In this document: piece by piece, positions 7,925 through 16,126 of the stretch
How positions within the stretch are numbered: the first letter of the stretch is position 1
How the letters are laid out: every line of letters starts with the position of its first letter
Source: Jeongeupia sp. USM3
GTDB taxonomy: Bacteria > Pseudomonadota > Gammaproteobacteria > Burkholderiales > Chitinibacteraceae
Length of the DNA stretch: 64,000 nt
Assembly (NCBI RefSeq): GCF_001808185.1
Contig: NZ_CP017668.1
Span: 1,054,001-1,118,000, forward strand
Reading direction: 5' to 3'
The notes under the pieces: model-generated
Databases searched by the model: none
Told to the model about the DNA's origin: nothing
Seen by the model: only the letters and a program-made list of their open reading frames with translations
Made by a program: the position numbers and the translations under genes

Positions 7925-9312
7925 CAGGCTTCCACCTCAAGAAGCTCGGCACCGATGCTGTCAGGGGCGAATTCCTCGATCAGTGCGTTCCAGCCGATCT
8001 CGCGCCATTTCACCTTGATGCCCTGTACCTCGCCCGCGTGGACGAGGTCGATGCGTTCGATCATCAGGTTGGTGATGCGGTGGCGTTCGACCGGGAACAG
8101 TTGATCCCACACGTTGTTGAGCCGCCCCATCGCCATTACCGTGGCGGCTTCGTCGATCTGAGCACCGTTGCGCTGGATATGCCGCACCACCGATGCGACA
8201 GACTCCGGGCTGGTCAGCACCGTGCGGATCTGGGCCACCACTGCGCCCTCGATCTCTGGCGCTGGCAGACGTTCGTAGTTCTTGCCCGGTGCGCCGAAGC
8301 GGTTTTCCGATTTGGACACGTAGTAGTGATACTTGCGCCCATTCTTGCGCGAATAGGTCGGGTACATCCGCTCGCCCGATGGCGCGTATAACAGCCCGCG
8401 CAGCAATGCGTCGGTGCGCGACCGGATTTTTGTTTCCACCGCACGCCCATGCGAATCCTTGGCCAGCACCTCGTGGACGCGGCCCCACAGGCCGGGGTCG
8501 ATGATGGCCGCATGCACGCCGGGGAACCATTTGCCCTTGTGGGAGATTTCGCCAAGGAAAATGCGGTTGCGCAATATCTTGTGCAGATATTTCTTGTCGA
8601 TCTGCGCGCCCTTGCGCATCTGGCCATCCTGCGTTATCCAGGCCTTGGTGGTGATGCCCTCGGCGGTCAGGTTGGCGGCGATCTTTGTCGGTGAACCTAT
8701 GGTGAGCATTTCCTCGAAAATACGCCGCACCACCGCCGCCTCGGTTTCATTGATGACCAGCAGGCGGTTCTCGACGTCGTATCCCAGGGTGGGCACGCCG
8801 CCCATCCACATGCCTTTACGCTTGGCCGCCGCAATCTTGTCGCGGATGCGCTCGCCGGTGACCTCGCGTTCGAACTGGGCGAAGGACAACAGCACGTTCA
8901 GCATCAGCCGCCCCATCGATGTGGTGGTATTGAACTGCTGCGTGACTGACACGAACGACACGCCGTGGCGCTCGAATACCTCGACCATCTTGGAGAAGTC
9001 AGCCAGGCTGCGCGTCAGGCGGTCGATCTTGTAGACCACCACGATGTCAATCTGGCCGCGTTCGATATCGGCCATCAGGCGCTTCAGCCCGGGCCGATCC
9101 GTGTTACCGCCGGAAAACCCAGGGTCGTCGTAGTCGTCGGCCACCGGAATCCAACCCTCGGCGCGCTGGCTGGCGACGTAGGCGTGGCCCGCCTCCTTCT
9201 GCGCATCGATGGAGTTGAATTCCTGATCGAGGCGCTCATCCGACGACACCCGGCAGTAGACCGCGCAGCGTTTGCGCGCTTTGGGAGAGGCAATCTGGCT
9301 GACGTCGCTCAT
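7924..9312 (-). CDS. Large serine recombinase (prophage integrase)
   Basis: This 462-residue protein has an N-terminal resolvase domain (about 15-165). The nucleophile Ser is in VYCRVSSDE near residue 22, DDPGFSGGNTDRPGL is near 62, and the arginine-rich VYKIDRLTRSLADF is near 95. A recombinase domain follows (about 185-300). The region usually forming a zinc ribbon reads LLRGLLYAPSGERMYP and lacks the CxxC cysteines. Large serine recombinases integrate and excise phages between short att sites. Its left-end position, and the absence of a tyrosine integrase in the window, make it the prophage integrase. Confidence 0.93.
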   Translation of the reverse strand: MSDVSQIASPKARKRCAVYCRVSSDERLDQEFNSIDAQKEAGHAYVASQRAEGWIPVADDYDDPGFSGGNTDRPGLKRLMADIERGQIDIVVVYKIDRLTRSLADFSKMVEVFERHGVSFVSVTQQFNTTTSMGRLMLNVLLSFAQFEREVTGERIRDKIAAAKRKGMWMGGVPTLGYDVENRLLVINETEAAVVRRIFEEMLTIGSPTKIAANLTAEGITTKAWITQDGQMRKGAQIDKKYLHKILRNRIFLGEISHKGKWFPGVHAAIIDPGLWGRVHEVLAKDSHGRAVETKIRSRTDALLRGLLYAPSGERMYPTYSRKNGRKYHYYVSKSENRFGAPGKNYERLPAPEIEGAVVAQIRTVLTSPESVASVVRHIQRNGAQIDEAATVMAMGRLNNVWDQLFPVERHRITNLMIERIDLVHAGEVQGIKVKWREIGWNALIEEFAPDSIGAELLEVEA

Positions 9313-9761
9313 TGCGCACCTGCCTTGCCGTTCAGGCCGAAGAACAGCGGTCCCGACCAGTGCGTGCCGGTGATCTGCCGAGCCACGGCGGTCAGACTCT
9401 TGAAGGTGCTGCCCTCGTACTCGAACAGGCCGTCGGCGGTGACCACCACCTTGTGCTCACGCTCGCCCCATTCACGCAGCAGGACAGTGCCGGGCGCAAA
9501 GTTGATGTCGCGTGGCCGCGCCCGCAGCTTGATCTTGGAATGCTTGGCACCGATGGCTTCCAGCCGCTGGCGGGTGTTGTTCGACAAACCGCCGAATGCC
9601 TCCTCCTGCATCTTGTAGGCGATGCGCGACTCGATAAAAGCACGGTTGGGGTTGATGGGACGGCTGCTGAAGTACCGATCCCACACTAGCCAAAGCTCCC
9701 CGATGGGCAGACTGGACAGCTCCGCGATCTGCGCGGCGACGGATGCTTGTTTCTCGTTCAT
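9309..9761 (-). CDS. DUF2924 domain protein
   Basis: This 150-residue protein has the DUF2924 pattern: IAELSSLPIGELWLVWDRYF, then ESRIAYKMQEEAFGGLS, then a C-terminal strand region GTVLLREWGEREHKVVV. DUF2924 genes commonly sit immediately upstream of serine recombinases of this type, as here with a 4-nt overlap (stop TGA 9309-9311, recombinase ATG 9310-9312). The biochemical role is unknown, and an accessory role in recombination is inferred. The start is preceded by AGGAGAAG and by leader-repeat copy A. Confidence 0.88.
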   Translation of the reverse strand: MNEKQASVAAQIAELSSLPIGELWLVWDRYFSSRPINPNRAFIESRIAYKMQEEAFGGLSNNTRQRLEAIGAKHSKIKLRARPRDINFAPGTVLLREWGEREHKVVVTADGLFEYEGSTFKSLTAVARQITGTHWSGPLFFGLNGKAGAQ

Positions 9762-9952
9762 TACAACTTCTCCTGTTGATAGGGGGTTGTATGAACGCGC
9801 TGGTTGGGCAGGAAGCCAAGGCCAACTTCTCTCTGTTTTGGCGCTTCTGCGACAGCGGTGCGGACGACGGCGGCCGCAAGGATGGCAGTGATTTCACCAG
9901 CGCGGGCACTGGCGGACATCTCCGAGGGAGATGCAAGTTCGAGGTTCTTCAT
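9761..9952 (-). CDS. Small conserved-looking protein before DUF2924
   Basis: This 63-residue frame begins MKNLELASPSEMSASARAGE and has an alanine-rich helix (EITAILAAAVVRTAVAEA). Its last 20 residues are encoded by leader-repeat copy A, and its stop (TAA 9761-9763) overlaps the DUF2924 start. It could be a real small gene translationally coupled to DUF2924, or a frame that merely crosses the leader. An upstream ATG at 9973 is an alternative start. Confidence 0.45.
   Translation of the reverse strand: MKNLELASPSEMSASARAGEITAILAAAVVRTAVAEAPKQREVGLGFLPNQRVHTTPYQQEKL
9791..9820 (-). repeat. Leader repeat copy A (before DUF2924 gene)
   Basis: Read on the minus strand, CTTGGCTTC (9820-9812), nine variable nt and CAGCGCGTTCAT (9802-9791) precede the DUF2924 start codon by 29 nt. 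Downstream, ACAAC could pair with GTTGT around the AGGAGAAG ribosome-binding site. Confidence 0.8.
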
Positions 9953-10040
9953 GACGGCTCCGAGGAATTGCAACCGTCATGGATAGTGAGCCTGATCTTC
10001 CGAAGCGGATGGCAATTCCGGGCAATCGAGCCAGTTTCGC

Positions 10041-10082
10041 GTTAACTAAACAGTTGACGACCTTGAGGTGGAGCAGTACGAT
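10041..10082 (+). promoter_or_regulatory. Promoter with overlapping palindromic operator for the XRE-ImmA operon
   Basis: The -35 TTGACG (10054-10059) and -10 TACGAT (10077-10082) are 17 nt apart. The -35 overlaps the right arm of a one-mismatch palindrome: GTTAACT (10041-10047), AAAC, AGTTGAC (10052-10058). This is a natural autorepression site for the XRE protein encoded 37 nt downstream of the -10. A GTTAACTGTT relative of the arms recurs at 11265-11274 before the next operon gene. Confidence 0.6.
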
Positions 10083-10118
10083 CACTCCATTAACCAATCA
10101 CGCAATTAGGAAACACCA

Positions 10119-10397
10119 ATGCCTTTCGGAGCCTTCATTCGCAAGCAGCGCGAAGAGAAGAACATCCAGATGAACGAGTTTGCGCGTCAGCTCGAGATTT
10201 CGCCTGCCTACTGGTCACGTATCGAGCGCGATATGGAAAAACCGCCCAAGGATGAACTGATACGCAAGGCAGCCGAGATCCTGGGCATCGATCCGGACGA
10301 CGCTTTCGTTGAGGCCAGCCGTCTGCCGCCCGACATGCGCGAGGATGTGGGTAACGTTGTGCGGATGTACCGCCGGGAAGTAACGGAGAAGAAGTGA
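10119..10397 (+). CDS. XRE-family helix-turn-helix repressor
   Basis: This 92-residue protein has an XRE HTH at about 8-62: IRKQREEKNIQMNEFARQLE, then SPAYWSRIERDMEKPPKDEL. A short C-terminal tail of about 30 residues follows. It abuts the ImmA/IrrE-type gene (stop at 10395-10397, ATG at 10398). Such pairs control SOS-linked induction, the protease removing the repressor. Its own promoter carries a palindrome suited to autorepression. The tail ends RREVTEKK. Confidence 0.88.
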   Translation: MPFGAFIRKQREEKNIQMNEFARQLEISPAYWSRIERDMEKPPKDELIRKAAEILGIDPDDAFVEASRLPPDMREDVGNVVRMYRREVTEKK

Positions 10398-11210
10398 ATG
10401 CCGGTTTTGACCCTCGACTACCGGCATTGCGACCGCAAGCGCCCCAAATTCATCAAGCACGTTGAAATCGAAGGCCTCGCCGCGCAGGCTCGCCAACAAC
10501 TGGTGGCGAGCGGTGTTGATGCCATTGCCTTCGACACGCTGCGCCAGATCGACCGCCTGAAGATCAACGGTATCGACTTCTCGCTCGAAGTCAGCACTGA
10601 GTGCGAGGTGCATGACGAGCAAGGCAACCACGTCTTCGGCATTTGCGAGTACGACCCCGGCGTCCCGGACACCGCAATGGTGTGCGTCTCACCCATCGGC
10701 GAAAAACTCAGTGGACTGTTGGCGCTCAGCACGCTGGCCCACGAACTGGGCCATGCGGTATTCGATGCGCCGGGCTGGATCATGGATGGCAGCAAAGGGC
10801 CAGGGCTGTTCGACGCCTTTGAACCCTGTGGGCAGCGCGCCTACCGCACCACGACACCGGACAGCGAACATTTGGCGAAATCACCAGCCGTCGGTAAGGC
10901 CGCCCAGACCTCGGACGTTCATTTCGCAGAACTGCGCGCCAATGAGTTCATGGGCTCCTTACTGGTGCCGCGCCAGCTCTTGAGCGCAGCCGCGGAGGAA
11001 CTTGCCCCGCAATACAACGTCAGCATCCACCGTGGCCCTTCGCTCGATCCGGAGATCCCCGGCATCAGCCTGCATCTCACCGCCACCGACGTAGTCGATA
11101 TGGAATTTCTGGAGAAAGCACTGGCCACGCATTTCGGCGTCAACCCGCGCTTTGTGCAGGTGCGCCTACAGCGCTACGGCTTGATCCGACCGGAGGCCGT
11201 CTTGCGCTGA
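10398..11210 (+). CDS. ImmA/IrrE-family metallopeptidase
   Basis: This 270-residue protein has a zinc motif H-E-L-G-H near residue 115, within LSTLAHELGHAVFDAPGW. A later glutamate lies in HFAELRANEFMGSLLVPRQL near 176, giving the gluzincin third ligand. ImmA/IrrE proteases cleave partner XRE repressors on DNA damage. The adjacent XRE gene is the likely substrate. Start ATG 10398 directly follows the repressor stop. The C-terminal about 70 residues form a second helical region of unknown role. Confidence 0.88.
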   Translation: MPVLTLDYRHCDRKRPKFIKHVEIEGLAAQARQQLVASGVDAIAFDTLRQIDRLKINGIDFSLEVSTECEVHDEQGNHVFGICEYDPGVPDTAMVCVSPIGEKLSGLLALSTLAHELGHAVFDAPGWIMDGSKGPGLFDAFEPCGQRAYRTTTPDSEHLAKSPAVGKAAQTSDVHFAELRANEFMGSLLVPRQLLSAAAEELAPQYNVSIHRGPSLDPEIPGISLHLTATDVVDMEFLEKALATHFGVNPRFVQVRLQRYGLIRPEAVLR

Positions 11211-11229
11211 TCATTCATCCATCCCACCA

Positions 11230-11254
11230 CGCCGACTCCGCGTCGGCATTTTTT
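11230..11254 (+). terminator. Rho-independent terminator after the ImmA/IrrE gene
   Basis: GCCGAC (11231-11236), loop, GTCGGC (11242-11247), then a short A and six T residues. It lies 20 bp after the ImmA/IrrE stop and before the GTTAACT element at 11265, so the following two genes probably have their own promoter. Confidence 0.8.
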
Positions 11255-11309
11255 GAATCCCGAAGTTAACTGTTCGCGCAATCGCGCACTTTGTTGAAGG
11301 AGCTTGCCT

Positions 11310-12734
11310 ATGCCTACCGGTCAAACCACCGCCGCTCAGCCGGAGAAAGTGGTCAATCAGCAACCGTCCTCGAAACGAGTGCGCGAGCATCGGTCAGATG
11401 ACGGCCCCGCCATCCTGCCCGGGATGGAGCATTTCGTCGATGTGCTGCGCAAGGTAAAGCGTCCGGCGTTGGTGGTGCGCCTGCTCGAACGCGCCAGCGG
11501 TGAACAGTTGCCGGAACTGCAGGCGCTGGCCGATGCCGCCGAGGGCAAATTGCCAGTCGAATCACGGCAGGCATTTTTCCATTGCACGGCCAAGCTGGAC
11601 GCTGCCATTCGCCAGCACATCGAAAATGTCGTGGAGCGGGTGCTCCTGCTCGGTGATGACTATGGCGCACAGGCGGTTCAGTCGGTGCTCGATGAGCGGC
11701 GCGAAGACGATGCCGCAGTTCTTGGAATGCCCAGCGACCGTCACAGCCGCGCACTGCACCTGTGCATCCTGCAAGAGTTCCCCGAGGCCGGGGCTCGTCG
11801 CGAAGCCCGATTCGATCAGGCCGAACATGAACAGGTGATGCACCGCCAGTGGAAAAGCGACCATTTCTCCAGCCACTACCTTGGCCCCAAGGGCGTGGAG
11901 CCGCAGAAAGCCGACGACGTCCAGGAAACGCTGCGTACACGGATTGCCGAGCTGTTCCCACATGTGCCGAAGGAACAAATCCTGATCGAGCAATTTGTGC
12001 GGCACGGCCTGTCACATGCACAGCATGACGAGGACGCCGATGCAGACGGTGAATCTCTGACGCAGCTGCATACCCTGTGCGCCACCTTCAATGGTTCCAC
12101 CGCGCATTACCGGCAGGTGGAAGATGGTCAGGTGGTCGATCACGAGGAGCCTGCAGCCATGTCGGCGCGCTTTTCCTGGGAACCGGCCACCGGTGCACTG
12201 ACCGTGTTCTGCGAAAGCCGTGAAGCGCGACGTGAACTCGCCACCATCTTCCGTGATGTGGTGCTGGCGCACGAAGGCGCGATTGACGACATGCCGATTC
12301 GCCAGTTCGATCTGCTCGGGTTCTCGACATCGGCCATGCTCAAACGGCTGGAACAGGATCGCATCGCAGACATCGAGAGCATCGCGATCCTGCAGGTCAA
12401 GGTGGCCAAGCCCTTTGAGCAGCTGCTGGAACTGGGTGGAAAACCCGTTGCCCGGCAACTGGCAAGCAAGATGGAAATCACCCGCGACCGGCGCGATGGG
12501 CGCAACATCTATCAGGTCGCCTACGAGGATTACAGCGCCGAGGATCTGAGCCAGTACGCGCTGGTGCAGGTGAAGCTGGTGATGCGCATGGCCAAGCAGC
12601 CCCACCGCAAGGCCCACAACGTTGCCGTCCAGATCACCGCCCCCAACGGTCTGAATGACAAGAGCAAAACGGAGGACGACCGCAAACGCGTGCTGGAGCA
12701 ACTGATCCGCATCGGCGTACTGAGCGAATTCTGA
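11310..12734 (+). CDS. Large protein of unknown function, first of two in the immunity region
   Basis: This 474-residue soluble protein was not recognised. Start ATG 11310 has AAGGAG 8 nt upstream, which is better than the in-frame TTG at 11304. The N-terminal 50 residues are low-complexity. The middle is rich in charged helices (FDQAEHEQVMHRQWKSDHF), with an Asp/Glu run (QHDEDADADGE) near 243. The C-terminal third alternates strands and helices and ends in KSKTEDDRKRVLEQLIRIGVL. It is 14 bp from the next unknown gene, so the two probably act together. No transmembrane segment or known catalytic motif is visible. Confidence 0.8.
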   Translation: MPTGQTTAAQPEKVVNQQPSSKRVREHRSDDGPAILPGMEHFVDVLRKVKRPALVVRLLERASGEQLPELQALADAAEGKLPVESRQAFFHCTAKLDAAIRQHIENVVERVLLLGDDYGAQAVQSVLDERREDDAAVLGMPSDRHSRALHLCILQEFPEAGARREARFDQAEHEQVMHRQWKSDHFSSHYLGPKGVEPQKADDVQETLRTRIAELFPHVPKEQILIEQFVRHGLSHAQHDEDADADGESLTQLHTLCATFNGSTAHYRQVEDGQVVDHEEPAAMSARFSWEPATGALTVFCESREARRELATIFRDVVLAHEGAIDDMPIRQFDLLGFSTSAMLKRLEQDRIADIESIAILQVKVAKPFEQLLELGGKPVARQLASKMEITRDRRDGRNIYQVAYEDYSAEDLSQYALVQVKLVMRMAKQPHRKAHNVAVQITAPNGLNDKSKTEDDRKRVLEQLIRIGVLSEF

Positions 12735-12748
12735 GGGAGAAGCCGACG

Positions 12749-13678
12749 ATGTCACTCCATCTGCGCTTCTTCGCAGCCATCGACAGGCTGCCGAGCCTGG
12801 ATACACCAGTGCTGGCCACCGCGCTCGGTCGTGACTGGCCCCAGTTCCTGCAACGGGGCTGGATCACCGACGAGGGCTATCTCACGCATGTGATGGCCCC
12901 GTTCCTCGACTCCGAATGCGAGGTCGAAATCGAGGCTGATCCGGATGCGGGCTGCTATCGCTATCGCAGCCCCTTGAACGGGCGCACTGTCGTGCAGCCC
13001 TTGAACGAGATCGCGCTGTGCGGCATCCAGATCGAGCCGTGGCTGGCCGAGCTGGCATCACTGATCGGCATCGAGGATCGGCGGCGCGCCAGTCACCCAT
13101 GCCGCACGCCACATCATCTCTGGCATCTCGGCGACCTGCGCGTCGCCGGGACGCATGATTTTGCCCCGGTGTTTGTCGGGCGGGCGTGGGCACATGCACC
13201 GGACACCGATACATCTTCTGTTCTGGCTGACCCGGTGTGGCCACGCAGTGGCGTGGTTTTACAGGCATGCCGAACGCATGCCGTGTTGCCGCGTGACCAT
13301 GTGATCCGGGCGCTCGACGAGTTCGTTCGCGTGGACTGCGGGCAAGTCGTTTTCGACGCGAGCGCATTCGACAGGGTGCTGCACGGCTATGTCACGCCCA
13401 GTGGTGCGCCGGAGCCGGTGGAGTTCTTCCAGGGTAATCGACTGAAGCTGCCTCACTTCCCCGAATCGCGCGAGCTGTCGGCGGAGCGGGCCAAGATCAT
13501 CAAGCAGATGTGGAGTGCCGACGGTAAGGCCGCACCTGAGGTTTCTTGGGCAGAGGTCAACAGGATCGCCAACACCGGCTATCAATCCTTCGACGATGCC
13601 TTCGGTGGCAAGGCCGAGCGCGAGGACGTTATCGCCCTGGTCAAGCGCGGCAAATACCGGATACGACGCAACCCATAA
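12749..13678 (+). CDS. Protein of unknown function, second of two in the immunity region
   Basis: This 309-residue protein was not recognised. It begins MSLHLRFFAAIDRLPSLDTP after a GAGGGAGAAG ribosome-binding site. The middle (about 90-160) has scattered Cys/His (HPCRTPHHLWHLGD) that could bind metal but form no standard motif. The C-terminus (AERAKIIKQMWSADG, then ALVKRGKYRIRRNP) is basic. It is paired with the upstream 474-residue gene with a 14-bp gap. Together they lie between the repressor pair and the replication genes, where temperate phages often carry immunity or defence cargo. Confidence 0.75.
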   Translation: MSLHLRFFAAIDRLPSLDTPVLATALGRDWPQFLQRGWITDEGYLTHVMAPFLDSECEVEIEADPDAGCYRYRSPLNGRTVVQPLNEIALCGIQIEPWLAELASLIGIEDRRRASHPCRTPHHLWHLGDLRVAGTHDFAPVFVGRAWAHAPDTDTSSVLADPVWPRSGVVLQACRTHAVLPRDHVIRALDEFVRVDCGQVVFDASAFDRVLHGYVTPSGAPEPVEFFQGNRLKLPHFPESRELSAERAKIIKQMWSADGKAAPEVSWAEVNRIANTGYQSFDDAFGGKAEREDVIALVKRGKYRIRRNP

Positions 13679-13727
13679 ACCCGCCCATAAATCGAACCAG
13701 ACACGGGCCATAAACCTGTGCGGAGAC

Positions 13728-13763
13728 TTCGATGTGCCCATTTCATCTAGGAGGCACATCGAA
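13728..13763 (+). promoter_or_regulatory. Perfect hairpin burying the ribosome-binding site of the HTH gene
   Basis: TTCGATGTGCC (13728-13738) and GGCACATCGAA (13753-13763) are perfect 11-bp inverted repeats around a 14-nt loop. AGGAGG (13749-13754) lies partly in the loop and partly in the stem, and ATG follows at 13764. Folding would restrict ribosome access. A DNA-binding dimer could also use it as an operator. Confidence 0.7.
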
Positions 13764-14027
13764 ATGCAAACCCAAGCACCAGCAATCCAAACCGGTCGGA
13801 ATCCCATCCGCCCCAACCCTGGCGATGTCACCTGCATCGCCCTCGACGAAAACGAGCTCGCCATCCGCTGGGGGCTCTCCGTCAAGACCCTGCGCCGCTG
13901 GCGTCAGGAACAACTCGGGCCGATCTACTGCAAGCTCGGCCGCCGCGTCACCTACCTCCTGCACGAAATCGAAGCCTTCGAGCGACGCGTCTCGCGTTAC
14001 TCCAGCTTCACTCGTGCGTACCAGTGA
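13764..14027 (+). CDS. Excisionase/AlpA-like HTH DNA-binding protein
   Basis: This 87-residue protein has a MerR-like winged HTH at about 32-70: LDENELAIRWGLSVKTLRRW, then GPIYCKLGRRVTYLLHEIEAFE. This pattern is shared by excisionases and AlpA-type activators. Start ATG 13764 has an unusually strong AGGAGG locked in a hairpin. It heads the plus-strand early operon, so it may control excision direction or early transcription, by inference. Confidence 0.8.
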   Translation: MQTQAPAIQTGRNPIRPNPGDVTCIALDENELAIRWGLSVKTLRRWRQEQLGPIYCKLGRRVTYLLHEIEAFERRVSRYSSFTRAYQ

Positions 14028-14038
14028 GGAGGATGGCC

Positions 14039-14515
14039 ATGAACGATCTGACCATCTTCCCCGCCGACATCGCCGAGATGTCCGTCAGCCAACTGGCCGC
14101 ACTGCCGCCCGCGCAGAAAGCCGAGATCGACAAGAACCTCGACGCGGCCATCGACTGGCTCAAGAAGGCCCGCACCAAGTTCGATGCTGCGCTTGATCAG
14201 TGCTACGGCGAGCTGGCCCGCGCCGCGCTGCGTGAATCTGGCCGCGATTTTGGCACCGCTCACATCAGCGATGGCCCGCTGCATCTGAAGTTCGAGCTGC
14301 CCAAGAAGGTCAGTTGGAACCAGCAGCAACTGGCCGAAATCGCCGAGCGCATCGTGGCTTCTGGCGAGAAGGTCGAGGGCTATCTCGACATCAAGTTGTC
14401 CGTCTCCGAGTCCCGCTACACGAACTGGCCCCCGGCGCTGCAACAGCAGTTCGCCGCCGCCCGCACCGTGGATTCCGGCAAGCCATCTTTCACCCTTTCC
14501 CTTGATTCGGAGTAA
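14039..14515 (+). CDS. Phage early protein of unknown function
   Basis: This 158-residue protein starts at ATG 14039, 7-8 nt after GAGGAGG; GTG 14024 and ATG 14033 are poorer starts. Residues 20-60 are a charged helical region (AEIDKNLDAAIDWLKKARTK). The second half looks beta-rich (HLKFELPKKVSWNQQQL, SVSESRYTNWP). No known catalytic motif is seen. The position before the BRO antirepressor and Sak4-like genes suggests a role in early gene control or recombination. Confidence 0.75.
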   Translation: MNDLTIFPADIAEMSVSQLAALPPAQKAEIDKNLDAAIDWLKKARTKFDAALDQCYGELARAALRESGRDFGTAHISDGPLHLKFELPKKVSWNQQQLAEIAERIVASGEKVEGYLDIKLSVSESRYTNWPPALQQQFAAARTVDSGKPSFTLSLDSE

Positions 14516-15282
14516 TGGCCATGAGTGCAATCATTCCATTTCAGTTCGAAGCACATGCCGTGCGTGTCCAGGTCGATGGTGCTGGCCTGCCGTGGTTTAA
14601 CGCCAGCGACGTTTGCGATGCGTTGGAGATGGGCAATCCGTCTCAGGCGATCAAATCCCACGTCGATGTCGATGATCTCCAGAAATTGGAGGTCATCGAC
14701 AACCTCGGACGCACGCAGCGCGCCAACCATGTCAACGAGTCGGGCCTCTACGCCCTGATCCTCGGCAGTACCAAGGATGCCGCCAAGCGGTTCAAGCGTT
14801 GGGTCACCAGCGAGGTATTGCCTGCGATCCGCAAGACCGGCAGCTACGCCGCCCCCAGTGCGCTGGCGGCTCTGCCAACACCGACTCACGACCGCGTGTC
14901 CGCGATTCTGCTGATCGGCGAGGCTATAGCGAAGGTGCCGGGCGTTAAGCCTGGCATCGCGGCAGCGGCAACCTTGACCTGCATTCAGGAGAACACTGGC
15001 ATCACCACCGAGGTGTTGCGCCGCGCGCTGCCGTCGACCAATGAGCCGATCTGCGCGCTCAATGCCACCCAACTCGGCAAGCTGCTGAGCCGTTCGGCCA
15101 AGGCCACGAACCAGATGCTGGCATCGCACGGTTTTCAGTTCCGCAACGACCGCGACGAGTGGGAGCTGACCGAGGCCGGTGAAGCGTGGGCCGAGGCCAT
15201 GCCGTACTCGCGCAATGGCCACAGCGGCTATCAGATCCTCTGGAATCCCGCCGTCGCCGAGCAGTTGAAGGAGGTGGCGTGA
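14515..15282 (+). CDS. BRO-N domain antirepressor
   Basis: This 255-residue protein has an N-terminal BRO domain (about 8-110): GLPWFNASDVCDALEMGNPS, then VNESGLYALILGSTKDAAKR, then RWVTSEVLPAIRKTGSY, the classical signature. The C-terminal half ends with a phage antirepressor-like domain (TQLGKLLSRSAKATNQMLAS, then WELTEAGEAWAEA). Such proteins counteract phage repressors or act at early promoters. Start ATG 14515 overlaps the preceding stop, and ATG 14521 is also possible. The stop overlaps the next start. Confidence 0.88.
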   Translation: MAMSAIIPFQFEAHAVRVQVDGAGLPWFNASDVCDALEMGNPSQAIKSHVDVDDLQKLEVIDNLGRTQRANHVNESGLYALILGSTKDAAKRFKRWVTSEVLPAIRKTGSYAAPSALAALPTPTHDRVSAILLIGEAIAKVPGVKPGIAAAATLTCIQENTGITTEVLRRALPSTNEPICALNATQLGKLLSRSAKATNQMLASHGFQFRNDRDEWELTEAGEAWAEAMPYSRNGHSGYQILWNPAVAEQLKEVA

Positions 15283-16121
15283 TGTCACTTCCAATCATCT
15301 CTGCCCAACAGCGACTTGCTGAACGCAAGGGCGTGAAGCTGCTGATGTTGGGCAAATCCGGCATCGGCAAGACCACCCGGCTCAAAGACCTCGACCCGGC
15401 CACCACCTTGTTCCTCGACATCGAGGCGGGTGATCTCGCCGTGGCCGACTGGCCGGGCGACACCATCCGTCCGGCATCGTGGCCCGAGAGCCGCGACTTC
15501 TTCGTGTTCCTCGCGGGCCCGGACAAGTCGCTGCCGCCGGAGAGCGCGTTTTCGCAGGCTCACTACGACCACGTCATCGAGAAGTTCGGCGACCCGACGC
15601 AGCTCGACCGCTATCAGACCTTCTTTCTCGACTCGATCACGCAGCTGTCCCGGCAGTGCTTCGCGTGGTGCAAGACGCAGCCCGGTGCCACCAGCGACCG
15701 CTCCGGCAAGCCGGATCTGCGCGCCGCCTATGGCCTGCTCGGCCAGGAAATGATCGGCGCACTGACCCACTTGCAGCACGCCCGGGGCAAGAACGTGGTG
15801 TTCGTCGCCATCCTCGACGAACGGCTCGATGACTACAACCGCAAGGTGTTCGTGCCACAGATCGAAGGCAGCAAGACCAGTCTGGAGCTGCCCGGCATCG
15901 TCGATGAGGTCGTGACGCTGGCCGAGATCAAGGCCGACGACGGCAGTTCTTACCGAGCCTTCATCACGCACACCGTCAACCCCTACGGCTTCCCGGCCAA
16001 AGACCGCAGCGGTCGTCTCGACCTGCTGGAGCCGCCGCATCTCGGCGCGCTGATCGCCAAGTGCGCGGGTACATCCACCACGCCCGCCAGCGCCGCCGCA
16101 CACATCGAATCTCAGGAGTAA
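15282..16121 (+). CDS. Sak4-like phage recombination ATPase
   Basis: This 279-residue P-loop protein has Walker A MLGKSGIGKTT near residue 22 and a Walker B-like strand TFFLDSITQLSRQ near 111. This is the RecA-core arrangement of phage Sak4-type annealing and recombination ATPases. The end of the fold carries ITHTVNPYGFPAKDRSGRL. It is translated by overlap with the BRO gene (TGATG). The next gene has the size and position of the ssDNA-binding partner normally found beside Sak4. Confidence 0.85.
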   Translation: MSLPIISAQQRLAERKGVKLLMLGKSGIGKTTRLKDLDPATTLFLDIEAGDLAVADWPGDTIRPASWPESRDFFVFLAGPDKSLPPESAFSQAHYDHVIEKFGDPTQLDRYQTFFLDSITQLSRQCFAWCKTQPGATSDRSGKPDLRAAYGLLGQEMIGALTHLQHARGKNVVFVAILDERLDDYNRKVFVPQIEGSKTSLELPGIVDEVVTLAEIKADDGSSYRAFITHTVNPYGFPAKDRSGRLDLLEPPHLGALIAKCAGTSTTPASAAAHIESQE

Positions 16122-16126
16122 TCGCC

